Counted from the stretch's first letter, positions 27,857 through 36,723 are shown. The stretch: DNA of 64,000 nucleotides from Methanomassiliicoccaceae archaeon UBA404 (GCA_002498605.1 DAHY01000048.1:1-64000), one strand, 5' to 3'. Program-made: numbers and translations. Notes: generated by a model from the letters alone, not told the origin.

Positions 27857-28165
27857 TTACCACCTCAATTCCGTAAGATCGTCTATCACGGTCGTTTTCT
27901 TTACCTTGTATACGTTAAGCATTATCGCAATACCCACCGCAACTTCGCAGGCAGCGACGGCTACGGTGAACAGCACGAATACCTGCCCCATTATTGCACC
28001 GTTATAAGCGGCGAACGTAACCAGGTTTATGTTGGCTGCATTGAGTACCATTTCGATACACATCAGCACGACGATTGCGTTGTTTTTGGTCATAATCCCG
28101 TATATGCCTATTACAAACAGGATTGCCGCAAACATAAGGAAGAATTCAATTGGAATCATCGTCAT
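27857..28165 (-). CDS. fpoK: Fpo complex membrane subunit K (NuoK-like)
   Basis: About 102 residues with three membrane helices. Seen: IVVLMCIEMVLNAANINLVTF carries the conserved membrane Glu, followed by FVLFTVAVAACEVAVGIAIML with the second Glu. ATG 28165 is preceded by GAGGAG, but ATG 28159 is equally good; a longer frame from 28195 lies inside the preceding fpoJ gene. It overlaps the C-terminal fpoJ gene by about 20 nt. Confidence 0.93.
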   Translation of the reverse strand: MTMIPIEFFLMFAAILFVIGIYGIMTKNNAIVVLMCIEMVLNAANINLVTFAAYNGAIMGQVFVLFTVAVAACEVAVGIAIMLNVYKVKKTTVIDDLTELRW

Positions 28166-28451
28166 CAAACTCCTCTTTTGCCACACATATCGCACCGACC
28201 ATGGCCCCGAACATTATCAGTGACAGCAATGCCACTATGGGACCGTAGGTCTCGAAGACCACGTAGGTCAGAGATTCGGTGCTGAGTTCATCATCATTCT
28301 CATACGCATCGAACGTCGGAAGTCTTTCGGGAGAGTCATTGACTACCAGGTCTCCCCAGCCCGTGGCAAACACTGCCGACGCAAGCACAGTAAGAGCAAG
28401 AACGGCGACTGCCGTCCCTATCATTTTCCTCTTAGTCATCATGTTCATCAC
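28146..28451 (-). CDS. fpoJ: Fpo complex subunit J, C-terminal half (FpoJ2)
   Basis: About 101 residues, two hydrophobic helices (IGTAVAVLALTVLASAVFATG and ETYGPIVALLSLIMFGAMVG) joined by an acidic loop. The second helix and the GAICVAKEE end match the C-terminal part of NuoJ. In other methanogens FpoJ is also split in two. Several ATG codons lie at the start (28451, 28442, 28439), overlapping the end of the first fpoJ gene, so the start is uncertain. Confidence 0.85.
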   Translation of the reverse strand: MMNMMTKRKMIGTAVAVLALTVLASAVFATGWGDLVVNDSPERLPTFDAYENDDELSTESLTYVVFETYGPIVALLSLIMFGAMVGAICVAKEEFDDDDSN

Positions 28452-28761
28452 CTCCCGATTTTATGATATATTTCCTTGTCAGCATGATGCTGAAAGCAAA
28501 CAGTATCGTAATCGCTCCGACATAAACGAAGAGCTGTACAATTGCCATGAATTCCGCCTCCAACAGGTAGAACATAACGGCAACTATGACGAATACGAGG
28601 GCCAAATAGAATGCGCTGTGCATCGGTTCTTTGTCTGTTACGACAAAGAGCGCGGCAGTAACGCCTATTGCGGCCACTGCGAAAAATATCAACAAGTCTA
28701 TGTTGGATCCTATGTACGACATGAAATCCATAAACTTGTCCGTAATTCCGAACTCGAACAT
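28432..28761 (-). CDS. fpoJ: Fpo complex subunit J, N-terminal half (FpoJ1)
   Basis: 109 residues, three membrane helices. Seen: IFFAVAAIGVTAALFVVTDKEPMHSAFYLALVFVIVAVM split by family residues, and LLEAEFMAIVQLFVYVGAI, the NuoJ signature with conserved Glu. It shares one nucleotide with the fpoI stop (TGATG). The acidic tail SGGDEHDD ends within the start of the second fpoJ gene. Confidence 0.9.
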   Translation of the reverse strand: MFEFGITDKFMDFMSYIGSNIDLLIFFAVAAIGVTAALFVVTDKEPMHSAFYLALVFVIVAVMFYLLEAEFMAIVQLFVYVGAITILFAFSIMLTRKYIIKSGGDEHDD

Positions 28762-29501
28762 CAGAGCGCCTCCTCAATATGGATGCAGCTCTTCGGACAA
28801 TCGATGACGCACTGTTCGCAACAGATGCACTTGTCGTGATCGAAGACCGGTACGAGCTTCGGTTTTCCTCTTTCGTTTAATCCCTTCTCTATCATAGTAA
28901 CAGCCCCGACCGGGCAAACTTTTTCACATTTTCTGCATCCGATGCATGCATCTTCTTTGACGACCGGATTGTCGACATCGAACACGTGAACCCTTCTTTC
29001 GGGGTTTCCCGCATCGATATCCGACTGCAACGTAACCTCGTAGTGCACTTCCATTTCCGGAGTGGTGTCTTCGAAGTTCAGCCTGCGGGGACCCCAGAAG
29101 AGATTTTTCTTATAGAATTCCGCAAGTTCGTATTCCGGCGTGACAGTCATGGCGTTGGTGGGACAGAATTCCGCGCAGTAACCGCAGAACGCACATCTTC
29201 CGAGGAAGATTTCCGGCCTCATTACCATTTTTCCGTCATCGTCCGGAACTTCGATCATCTTTATGCATCCGGTGGGACAGGCCCTCGCGCATACGCCGCA
29301 ACCGACGCACATATCGAATCTCAGACCGGGACGTCCCCTGTAATTGTCGGGGAGCCATTCTTTCTCGTAAGGATACTGAATGGTAACCGGTCTGCGGACA
29401 ACCGTTTTGGAGAACAGCTTGATTGTGCTCCAAAGCGGTTTGAGTACCCACAACGTTTTGGCGGTACTCCTGGGATATTTATCCAAATATTTCATCGCCA
29501 T
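28761..29501 (-). CDS. fpoI: Fpo complex subunit I with four [4Fe-4S] motifs (extended NuoI-like)
   Basis: 246 residues. NuoI homologues carry two [4Fe-4S] clusters that pass electrons toward FpoB. Here two canonical motifs lie at C65/68/71/75 and C103/106/109/113, and two more at C186/189/192/196 (CIGCRKCEKVCP) and C225/228/231/235 (CICCEQCVIDCP). The C-terminal ferredoxin-like extension after about residue 150 is not part of the usual subunit. It may act as an extra electron input in the absence of FpoF. TGATG junctions on both sides place it firmly in the operon. Confidence 0.93.
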   Translation of the reverse strand: MAMKYLDKYPRSTAKTLWVLKPLWSTIKLFSKTVVRRPVTIQYPYEKEWLPDNYRGRPGLRFDMCVGCGVCARACPTGCIKMIEVPDDDGKMVMRPEIFLGRCAFCGYCAEFCPTNAMTVTPEYELAEFYKKNLFWGPRRLNFEDTTPEMEVHYEVTLQSDIDAGNPERRVHVFDVDNPVVKEDACIGCRKCEKVCPVGAVTMIEKGLNERGKPKLVPVFDHDKCICCEQCVIDCPKSCIHIEEAL

Positions 29502-30676
29502 CAGAAGAACCCTCCTGTTTTGAGAACCACGGCAATGCCCAGGTTAATTATTGCCAGCGGCGTAAGCACCTTCCATCCCAGATTGAGAATCTGATCGATT
29601 CTGACACGGGGAAGAGAAGCTCTTACCCAAATCATGAGGAAGAATACAAACCATCCTTTGAGCAACTGAACCAGTTCCGGCAAAAAGGCATTGGCTTCCG
29701 CAGAGACGAAGGGAGCGATATTCCATCCTCCGAGGAACAACAAAGAGACCATCGCACAGGATGCGAATCCTCTAAGGTAATCTCCGAGCATGATCAATCC
29801 CCATTTCATACCTGCATATTCGGTCTGCCAACCCTCAACGAGTTCCGATTCGGACTCGGCAAGGTCGAAGGGTGTACGTTCGGCCTCCGCACAGGAAGCC
29901 GTGAAGAACACTATGAAACCGAGAGCCATCGGGATGACGTACCACATGGTTTCGTTCTGTGCGGCGACAACGCCTCCTATATTGAATGTGCCTGCGAGAA
30001 TCGCCACGGCACAAACGGTTATCAGCATAGGTATTTCGTAAGATATCATCGACTGCGCCGCCCTCATTCCTCCGATGAGGGTGTATTTGTTGTTCTGCGC
30101 CCAACCGGACACCAGAATGAACAACGGTGCAAGTGCGTATATTGCCATTACAATCAGGAATCCCGCGTCATAATCGACTATATAGAATCTGTCTGAAAGG
30201 GGCAGCATACAGGCTACAAGAACAGATGTACCGATGACGAGAGACAAAGTCCAGGTGTATCCCATCTTGTCCACTTTCTTCGGCGTTGTGTTTTCTTTCA
30301 TGAAGGTCTTGAAACCGTCAGCGACACACTGAAGGAACCCTTTCATACCGATCTGGGTTCCTCTTCTGTCCATAAATCTTCCGAGTGTCTTACGCTCTTG
30401 CCACAATGATACCAGAACACCTGTGAATATTACCAGGAATATTATCAGCGCCAGGTTTACTATGGCGAACAGATTCACAACGGGCCCGGACATAAGCCAG
30501 GTTGACAGGCCGTTGTTCGGGAACAGTACATCTATGATCCACGCAATCAATCCTCCCAAAACCTGATACAGATTGTATCCGATTTCGTATACGATGTTAT
30601 GTGTCTCATAAGGATAGTATGCAAAGTTCTGCAAATCGCTGTAATCTGCGTAATTTATCCAATCTTTCAAAGCCAT
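29501..30676 (-). CDS. fpoH: Fpo complex membrane subunit H (NuoH-like)
   Basis: About 391 residues. Membrane anchor that forms the quinone or phenazine site with FpoB and FpoD. Seen: DRRGTQIGMKGFLQCVADG, ASCAEAERTPFDLAESESEL and EYAGMKWGLIMLGDYLRG, plus eight or so hydrophobic segments. ATG 30676 is preceded by GGTGAT at the right spacing and lies just after the fpoD stop; the longer frame to 30709 has no family sequence. Confidence 0.95.
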   Translation of the reverse strand: MALKDWINYADYSDLQNFAYYPYETHNIVYEIGYNLYQVLGGLIAWIIDVLFPNNGLSTWLMSGPVVNLFAIVNLALIIFLVIFTGVLVSLWQERKTLGRFMDRRGTQIGMKGFLQCVADGFKTFMKENTTPKKVDKMGYTWTLSLVIGTSVLVACMLPLSDRFYIVDYDAGFLIVMAIYALAPLFILVSGWAQNNKYTLIGGMRAAQSMISYEIPMLITVCAVAILAGTFNIGGVVAAQNETMWYVIPMALGFIVFFTASCAEAERTPFDLAESESELVEGWQTEYAGMKWGLIMLGDYLRGFASCAMVSLLFLGGWNIAPFVSAEANAFLPELVQLLKGWFVFFLMIWVRASLPRVRIDQILNLGWKVLTPLAIINLGIAVVLKTGGFF

Positions 30677-30680
30677 GATA

Positions 30681-31850
30681 TCACCTGTCGGATTCTCCCA
30701 TGCAAACATCTATCATAGCCATAACAACCGGCACGTCTGCAACCCTGCATCCTTTCACCATGGGCTTGGAAGCACTGAGGTTTGTAAACAGAGGCGCGCG
30801 GACCTTGAGTCTGTAAGGCTTGTCGGTTCCGTCGGAAACCAGGTACATCATGGATTCTCCGCGGGGATCCTCCAATTTGCAGAATGTCCTTCCGGCGGGA
30901 ACCTTCGAAGGTACTTTTACCCTGTAAGGAGCATTCTTTCCGAGCGCTTTGATTTTCCGCATTGCCTGTTTGATAATCAGACAGGACTGGAACATTTCTT
31001 CGATCCTGACTCTGTATCTGGCATATGCATCTCCGTCCTGAAGTACCGGGACTTCGAAATCCATTTCGGCGTATTTGCTGTAAGGCATGTCCCGGCGCAG
31101 ATCGAAGTCCAATCCGCAGCCCCTCATGGCGGGACCGGTCAAACCGAGGTTTGCACATTGTTCGCGGGTAAGGCAGCCGATGTTCTTCATCCTTGAAACA
31201 TAAATGGAACTGTCATCAATCATATCGATGATGTCCCAGAGTCTCTTTTCGAAGAGTTCGGTTACTCTCAGCACGTCCCTGTCAAACAGTTCGGTGGTAT
31301 CGTTTCTGACTCCCCCTATACGCGGATAGTTGGTTGTCATTCTCTGACCGCATAATCTTACGTTGAGATCCAACCAGTATTCCCTTTCTCTCATTGCCCA
31401 AAGGAATATTGTAAGGTTACCCAAATCGGTACCCATTGCAGCCAACCACATAAGGTGGGATTGTATGCGGCAGATTTCGTCCGCCACCACCCTTATGTAT
31501 TTGGCTTTGTCCGGCGCTTCGATGCCGAGAGCTTTCTCAACTGTCATGCAATAAAGATGCGTATAAGTCATGGATGCGGAATAACAGAGTCTGTCTGCCA
31601 TGGGAATTATCTTAGGATAAGTCCGGTTCTCGGCTTCCTTCTCCCAACCGCGGTGCAGATACCCGATTACGGGCTCGGCGTCAGTGACTATTTCTCCGTC
31701 GACTTTGATTTTCAAAGTCCAAAGTCCGTGCGAGAAAGGATGCTGAGGACCCATGTAAATCCACATCTGGTCCGTTTCAAACCTTTCACGGCTGATTCGT
31801 TCTTCCGGAGGTGCATCAAATGTATCGATTGTATTTTCGACTACCATCAC
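30681..31850 (-). CDS. fpoD: Fpo complex subunit D (NuoD-like, 49 kDa homologue)
   Basis: 389 residues. Relative of NiFe-hydrogenase large subunits but without the nickel CxxC pairs: the first site reads PVIGYLHRGWEK. Seen: MGPQHPFSHGLWTLKIKVDG, RIQSHLMWLAAMGTDLGN and the C-terminal DVCMGESDR. This is the subunit that lines the electron acceptor pocket. The first codon overlaps the fpoC stop (ATGA). Confidence 0.95.
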   Translation of the reverse strand: MMVVENTIDTFDAPPEERISRERFETDQMWIYMGPQHPFSHGLWTLKIKVDGEIVTDAEPVIGYLHRGWEKEAENRTYPKIIPMADRLCYSASMTYTHLYCMTVEKALGIEAPDKAKYIRVVADEICRIQSHLMWLAAMGTDLGNLTIFLWAMREREYWLDLNVRLCGQRMTTNYPRIGGVRNDTTELFDRDVLRVTELFEKRLWDIIDMIDDSSIYVSRMKNIGCLTREQCANLGLTGPAMRGCGLDFDLRRDMPYSKYAEMDFEVPVLQDGDAYARYRVRIEEMFQSCLIIKQAMRKIKALGKNAPYRVKVPSKVPAGRTFCKLEDPRGESMMYLVSDGTDKPYRLKVRAPLFTNLSASKPMVKGCRVADVPVVMAMIDVCMGESDR

Positions 31851-32323
31851 TCCTGCCCCCTTAACTTGTATGATTTCCTGAACGGATAGAAATTGTAAGT
31901 ATCCGGAGTCAGAAGTCTCTCCAGCTTCGGATGTCCGTCAAATATTATTCCGAACAGTTCGTAAGTTTCCCTCTCATGCCAGTTTGCACCTTCCCATATC
32001 AGGGCTATGGACGGTATGTGAAGATCGTCCAAAGGCAGTTTGACGGTCAGTTCGATATTGATTCCGGTATAGTAGTTCGTAAGCACATAGATGACTTCCA
32101 TGTGTTCGATCATATCCAGACCCATGACTATAGAACAGTGTTCAAAGGTCAGATTATCGGAAATGTAACAGCATATTTCGAAGATGTCGTTTTTGTCCGC
32201 AACATCAACCAATACTCTGTCCATCTCTAACCCTTTGACGGTTATTTTGTTTCCGAATTTGGATTCAAGAAGACTCTTTACGTCGTGATTGGACGGTTTC
32301 TGATAAATGGCTTCGATATCCAT
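31847..32323 (-). CDS. fpoC: Fpo complex subunit C (NuoC-like, 30 kDa homologue)
   Basis: 158 residues. The family signature WEGANWHERETYELFGIIFDGHP is present in parts (WHERETYELFG) with the following LERLLTPD and YPFRKSYKLRG end. It is a peripheral-arm structural subunit without cofactors. It starts 2 nt after the fpoB stop and overlaps fpoD by 4 nt. Confidence 0.93.
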   Translation of the reverse strand: MDIEAIYQKPSNHDVKSLLESKFGNKITVKGLEMDRVLVDVADKNDIFEICCYISDNLTFEHCSIVMGLDMIEHMEVIYVLTNYYTGINIELTVKLPLDDLHIPSIALIWEGANWHERETYELFGIIFDGHPKLERLLTPDTYNFYPFRKSYKLRGQE

Positions 32324-32325
32324 CT

Positions 32326-32889
32326 TCAGTCCTCCATGAATACGCCTCTGTCGAAGTAGTCTCCGATTTTGTTTTGCAAAAGCATAAATCCATCAATCAT
32401 TGCATCCGGCTTCACAGGACACCCGGGAATGAAAATATCCACGGGAACAATCTGATCCGTACCCTGAACACAATTGTACGAGTCATACCACGGACCGCCG
32501 GATATGGCGCATTCTCCCATGGCTATAACCCATTTGGGGTTGGGCATCTGTTCGTAAAGACGTCTGATGCTCGGGCGTACTTTCTTTCCAATCCAACCGT
32601 TCAACAGAAGGATATCGGTTTGTCTCGGCGAGGACCTGTAGATAATTCCCAAACGCTCGGCATCGTGTCGGGGGGCAGACGCGGCCGCCATCTCGAGAGC
32701 ACAGCATGCCAATCCCCAGTGAAGGGGGTGCATTGAGTTTTTCATAGCCCATGTCCAAACCGGACCGGTGAGCTTGTCTACAGTTTTCTTCGTCCCTGCG
32801 CTCAACAGGTCGTTGATAACCGCAGTGGACCAGTCCATAAATTCGTCAGCGCTCATAGCGATGGCGTGCGGGTATAGGCTCATATCCAT
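32326..32889 (-). CDS. fpoB: Fpo complex subunit B (NuoB-like, N2 cluster)
   Basis: About 187 residues. Carries the terminal [4Fe-4S] cluster N2: the tandem cysteines in HWGLACCALEMAA, then MGECAISGG and IPGCPVKPDAMIDG. ATG 32889 has a GGAGG about 7 nt upstream; longer frames enter fpoA. It overlaps the fpoA stop by 10 nt. Confidence 0.95.
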   Translation of the reverse strand: MDMSLYPHAIAMSADEFMDWSTAVINDLLSAGTKKTVDKLTGPVWTWAMKNSMHPLHWGLACCALEMAAASAPRHDAERLGIIYRSSPRQTDILLLNGWIGKKVRPSIRRLYEQMPNPKWVIAMGECAISGGPWYDSYNCVQGTDQIVPVDIFIPGCPVKPDAMIDGFMLLQNKIGDYFDRGVFMED

Positions 32890-33242
32890 AGTTTTTCCTC
32901 CTTTTTCAGCGCATAGCACAATCCGAGGATCAGTACCGCCAGGAAAATCATCATCCATGTTTTAGCAGCTAATGACAGGCCGGAGAAACCCACCGTCCAT
33001 ACCATCAAAAAGGTCGCAACTAGGTCAAAGACCACGAAAATAATAGCAAAAGCGTAGTGTTGGAACCTGAACTGGACATGTGCATCCCCAATAGGTTCTG
33101 ACCCACATTCGTAGGTCGTCTCCATCCACTCTGTCGTTTTCGTAGGCCTGATAAACCTAGATACGAACCATGCCAACGGCGCAAATCCGAGACAGACGAC
33201 GGCAAGCATCATCAGCGGAGCGTATTCTAGTATCAGTGACAT
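32880..33242 (-). CDS. fpoA: Fpo complex membrane subunit A (NuoA-like)
   Basis: 120 residues with three helices. The family loop ETTYECGSEPIGDAHVQFRF carries the conserved Cys, followed by HYAFAIIFVVFDLVATFLMV. ATG 33242 gives the standard N-terminus MSLILEYAPLMMLAVV. First gene of the operon; the 118-bp gap to proC contains an AGTATATAA element that could be its TATA box. Confidence 0.93.
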   Translation of the reverse strand: MSLILEYAPLMMLAVVCLGFAPLAWFVSRFIRPTKTTEWMETTYECGSEPIGDAHVQFRFQHYAFAIIFVVFDLVATFLMVWTVGFSGLSLAAKTWMMIFLAVLILGLCYALKKEEKLWI

Positions 33243-33360
33243 TGAGAATTTGCCAAGTCTTGAAAGTATATAACAATTGAGTCGAAAGCTAATAAGTACA
33301 CGCGCGAGACTTGTATGAACGCGGGAACAACTTATTATTATGCAGCGGTTTCCGTACCTC
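33243..33360. promoter_or_regulatory. divergent promoter region fpo operon / proC
   Basis: The 118-bp gap between fpoA (left) and proC (right) must hold both promoters. AAGTATATAACAATTG near 33263-33278 is the clearest TATA-like element, about 25-35 nt before fpoA, and could also lie upstream of proC. A short GC-alternating CACGCGCGAG follows near 33299. No repeat typical of an operator was recognised. Confidence 0.4.
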
Positions 33361-34167
33361 ATGACCGTCAAAATCGGATTCATTGGCACAGGGAGAATGG
33401 CCTCCGCGATGATCGGAGGGATACTGTCCGACGGACTCTACGTGAAGGAAGAAATCATCGGTTGCGCTCCGAGCGAGAATACACGCAGCAGAATATCGTC
33501 CGAATTCGGAATAAAAATGTACAAAACCGCCGCGGAAGTTGCAAAATTGACGGATTTTCTTGTTTTGGGCATCAAACCCGTTCAGGTAAAGCCTCTTTTT
33601 ACCGAAGAAGGACTCGAATTAGGGGCCAAACACTTGGTGCTGAGCATCGTTGCAGGAGTAAAAATAGCCACTTTAATGGGCTATGTGCCAGATGCCAAAA
33701 TTGTGCGAGTTATGCCCAACCATTGCTGCCTTGTCGGAGAGGGTGCCGCAGGGTATTCCGGGGGGCCTGGTGTCACCGATAACGATTTGATGAAAGTAAA
33801 GTCTGTTTTGAATTCTTCCGGACTTGCCGTTGAAGTCGACGAAGAGGATTTGGATGCCGTTACCGGGTTATCGGGAAGTTCTCCCGCGTTCATGTACATG
33901 ATTCTTGACGCCATGGCCGATGCGGGGGAAATGTACGGAATATCCCGGGACAAGTCTTTGAAATTGGCGGCTCAGTCAATGCTTGGTGCCGCAAAAATGG
34001 TTCTGTCCACCGACAGGACTCCCGACGAACTTGTCGATAATGTCTGTTCTCCCGGCGGAACCACCATCGAAGGGGTGCGCGTCCTGAGAGAGGCCGGTCT
34101 GAAGAACATTATGATTGACGCAATCAAAGCAAGCATTGAACGTTCGATTGAAATGTCCGAAGAATGA
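33361..34167 (+). CDS. proC: pyrroline-5-carboxylate reductase
   Basis: 268 residues. Last step of proline synthesis, NAD(P)H-dependent. Seen: KIGFIGTGRMASAMIGGIL at the N-terminus, LGIKPVQVKPL, MPNHCCLVGEGAAGYSGG, and the C-terminal VCSPGGTTIEGVRVLREAG signature. ATG 33361 begins directly at the Rossmann strand; an in-frame ATG at 33340 is the alternative. Transcribed alone, divergent from the fpo operon. Confidence 0.94.
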   Translation: MTVKIGFIGTGRMASAMIGGILSDGLYVKEEIIGCAPSENTRSRISSEFGIKMYKTAAEVAKLTDFLVLGIKPVQVKPLFTEEGLELGAKHLVLSIVAGVKIATLMGYVPDAKIVRVMPNHCCLVGEGAAGYSGGPGVTDNDLMKVKSVLNSSGLAVEVDEEDLDAVTGLSGSSPAFMYMILDAMADAGEMYGISRDKSLKLAAQSMLGAAKMVLSTDRTPDELVDNVCSPGGTTIEGVRVLREAGLKNIMIDAIKASIERSIEMSEE

Positions 34168-34170
34168 CAT

Positions 34171-34194
34171 TGCGCGCGCGTGCGCGTATATATG
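34171..34194. other. 24-nt alternating purine-pyrimidine tract
   Basis: Between the convergent proC and radical SAM genes, TGCGCGCGCGTGCGCG followed by TATATATG alternates perfectly for 24 nt. Such tracts can adopt Z-DNA under negative supercoiling. No gene or hairpin terminator is seen in this 39-nt gap. Confidence 0.6.
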
Positions 34195-34206
34195 AATAAG
34201 ATAGTA

Positions 34207-35934
34207 TCAAGAACGTTTCATCGGAAACAGAAGGCCCCTGAGCATTCTGGGCGCATTGAACCATACCGAACCGGACTTCCACACCAGATCGTCTTTTTCG
34301 GCTATGGTGGAATTCATCATTACCATTCCTTTTTCCTTTATTCCCCAGAGTTGACTTTCCCGTTCTTCCTCATTCTTAATGGTCATTATCTTATCGACTT
34401 CGTGCATAATCGACCTTGCGGTTTCGGTCCTCTCTATTCTGTTGTTCATACGGGATTCGGAGATTCTTCCCGCCTCGAACTCCGAACGGGTAAGTACGTT
34501 TGCCGCATCATAGGATGTTTCGGCAATATCGTCCCGGCTCATAAGATCGGTTTGATAAGACAGGGTCAGTTTCCATGACGGACTGTCCAGAAGTTTGCGG
34601 TGTTCTTCCAGTGTTCTCGCGAAGAATGTGTATCCCCATTTTTCCGGATTCTCGAAGGCTTTGCTTCCGGGATCCACAAACGGCGAAAATGGTGAGTTGT
34701 ATATAAACAGAGGATCGTCTTTTTCAACCAAAGACCATAGATGTTTTGAAGCTCTGGCACTGTCTATTGCGGATTCTCTGGTTTGGAACGGTAATCCGGT
34801 CATGTAAAACAAATCCATTCTCATACAACCGCCGTCGAACGCATTTTTTATCGTCGATTCGATTTCTTTGTTGGAATAGCCCTTCCCCAGCGGTCCGCGA
34901 ACACTTTCGTCATGAGAATCGGGGGAGAATTCTATCGTATATCCTCCTCCGAAGGCCTTGTCCACCGATTCGAAGAAATCCTTTCCTGCACTGTTGAACA
35001 GTTCCAGCACCACATGGTTGTCTATTCCGCGTTCTTTGACGGATTTAAGAAATGTTTCTGCATATTTGGTGCCGGGCTGTCTTATATCCCCTACCACAAA
35101 CACCGGCGATTTCATGTAACTTTGAATGGATTCCAAATCTTCCGCCAGTTTTTCAGGGCTTCTGAACGCGGGTTTTTTCCGGCATACCACTATATCATTG
35201 GCAAAATGAGAACCGCCGCATTCGGCACAGTTAAGGGAACATCCTCTGACCGACAGTGCCATGGTCAACGGATCTTTGTCCCATCCCGACCAGGGGAGGG
35301 CGCTTTTCACATCCATGGTTTTCATAACGGATTTTATCAGTGTTCCGTAATCGAACATGACATCGTCAAGTGTGTCCGGCACATACGAAACTTCATTGTT
35401 GCGGACTCTGCCGTCATTGTCTTTCCAAATCAGATTCGGAACTTCGGAAAGATCCCCTCCGCATTCCAGAATCTGCATCAATTTTACGGTGGGTACTTCC
35501 GTGGAGTCTCCGCGCATTACGAAATCCACTTCGGGCCGTTGAATCAGCTCCTCCCAGAAATAAGACGAGGTGAAACCGCCCAGTTCGATTTTTGAATCAG
35601 GATGATATTTTTTGATGATTTTTGCAATTTCCAATGCGCCGTGCGCATGGGGCATCCAATGCAAATCTATGAAAAAAACATCGGCATCGGTTTTTCTTAT
35701 GACTTTTTCCACGTCATATTTTTCACTCATCAGCATACGGACCGCCAGGTTGATGATTTTTGTCCTGAAACCCGCATGCTGCAGATGAGCGCTCAGCGTC
35801 ATAAACCCTATGGGATACATCTCGAACACCGGCGACGAGGGTATTACGTCGCTGACGGGACCATAAAATATCGGTTTCTTTCTGAAATCGTATACACTTG
35901 GGGCGTGTATGAACACTGCATCGTATCTTGACAT
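34207..35934 (-). CDS. B12-binding-domain radical SAM protein
   Basis: 575 residues. N-terminal cobalamin-binding-like Rossmann region (residues about 1-190; GFMTLSAHLQHAGFRTKIIN, VFFIDLHWMPHAHGALEIA), then a radical SAM core with the CxxxCxxC motif in VRGCSLNCAECGGSHFAN near residue 237. It lacks the classic DxHxxG in full form. The family includes methyltransferases and ring-forming enzymes of unknown substrate. It follows uppS by 3 nt and ends an operon with folD, kptA and mmp11; a methanogenesis-related or lipid modification is possible, but the substrate is not known. Confidence 0.85.
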   Translation of the reverse strand: MSRYDAVFIHAPSVYDFRKKPIFYGPVSDVIPSSPVFEMYPIGFMTLSAHLQHAGFRTKIINLAVRMLMSEKYDVEKVIRKTDADVFFIDLHWMPHAHGALEIAKIIKKYHPDSKIELGGFTSSYFWEELIQRPEVDFVMRGDSTEVPTVKLMQILECGGDLSEVPNLIWKDNDGRVRNNEVSYVPDTLDDVMFDYGTLIKSVMKTMDVKSALPWSGWDKDPLTMALSVRGCSLNCAECGGSHFANDIVVCRKKPAFRSPEKLAEDLESIQSYMKSPVFVVGDIRQPGTKYAETFLKSVKERGIDNHVVLELFNSAGKDFFESVDKAFGGGYTIEFSPDSHDESVRGPLGKGYSNKEIESTIKNAFDGGCMRMDLFYMTGLPFQTRESAIDSARASKHLWSLVEKDDPLFIYNSPFSPFVDPGSKAFENPEKWGYTFFARTLEEHRKLLDSPSWKLTLSYQTDLMSRDDIAETSYDAANVLTRSEFEAGRISESRMNNRIERTETARSIMHEVDKIMTIKNEEERESQLWGIKEKGMVMMNSTIAEKDDLVWKSGSVWFNAPRMLRGLLFPMKRS

Positions 35935-35937
35935 GTT

Positions 35938-36723
35938 TTACTTCCCGTAACGCCTTCCGCGCTGTTGAAATGTCCTTATCGCCCGAAGAAAATCAATATG
36001 TCTGAATCCGGGCCAATACACATCCGTGAAATATAATTCCGAATATGCCAGTTGCCATAACAGGAAGTTGGAAATCCGTATTTCCCCGGAAGTTCTCAGT
36101 ACCAGATCCGGATCGGGAACATCTGAAGTGTACATATGTTTGGAAATCATATCTTCGTTTATATCTTCCAGATTCAGTTCTCCGCTCGATACCTTGGAGG
36201 CTATTTCCTTTACCGCGGTGGTGATTTCCTGTCTTCCGCCGTAAGCAATTGCCATATTCAATTTGTAATTCGAATAACCTTCCGTTTTCTTACATGCGTA
36301 ATCGATTGCCCTTTTTACGTTTTCGGGCAATACGGAAACGTCTCCCAGAATCTTGATTGAAACTTCATGTTCGTGAATGGTTTTGCTGTCTGCAAATCTC
36401 ATCAGAGATTCTTCCAACAGTTCCATAAGATAGTCGACTTCGGTTTTCTCCCGATTGAAATTTTCAAGAGAAAATGCGTAAACCGTGAGAATTTTAATTC
36501 CGTCCTCCACGCACCAGTTCAATACTTCTTCCAACTTTTCGCTGCCCAGACGGTGACCCTCTTCTTTCTCTTCGCCTCTTTCTTCGGCGAATCTTCGGTT
36601 GCCGTCCATAATTATTGCAATATGCTTCGGAACAGGATTTTCCAACACCTCTTTTCTGAGCTTTGCCTCATATGTCGAGTATGCTTTGTTGGTGATAATG
36701 TTGGAAAACGGCATAAATATCAC
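35938..36723 (-). CDS. uppS: cis-prenyltransferase (undecaprenyl diphosphate synthase family)
   Basis: About 261 residues. Makes the polyprenyl carrier for glycosylation (dolichol-type in archaea). Seen: HIAIIMDGNRRFAEERG with catalytic Asp, GSEKLEEVLNWCVEDGIKILTVYAFSLENFNR in parts, AIAYGGRQEITTA, DPDLVLRTSGEIRISNFLLWQ. Start is either GTG 36723, which overlaps the mmp11 stop as GTGA, or ATG 36714; the overlap pattern of the operon favours the former. Confidence 0.93.
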   Translation of the reverse strand: MIFMPFSNIITNKAYSTYEAKLRKEVLENPVPKHIAIIMDGNRRFAEERGEEKEEGHRLGSEKLEEVLNWCVEDGIKILTVYAFSLENFNREKTEVDYLMELLEESLMRFADSKTIHEHEVSIKILGDVSVLPENVKRAIDYACKKTEGYSNYKLNMAIAYGGRQEITTAVKEIASKVSSGELNLEDINEDMISKHMYTSDVPDPDLVLRTSGEIRISNFLLWQLAYSELYFTDVYWPGFRHIDFLRAIRTFQQRGRRYGK

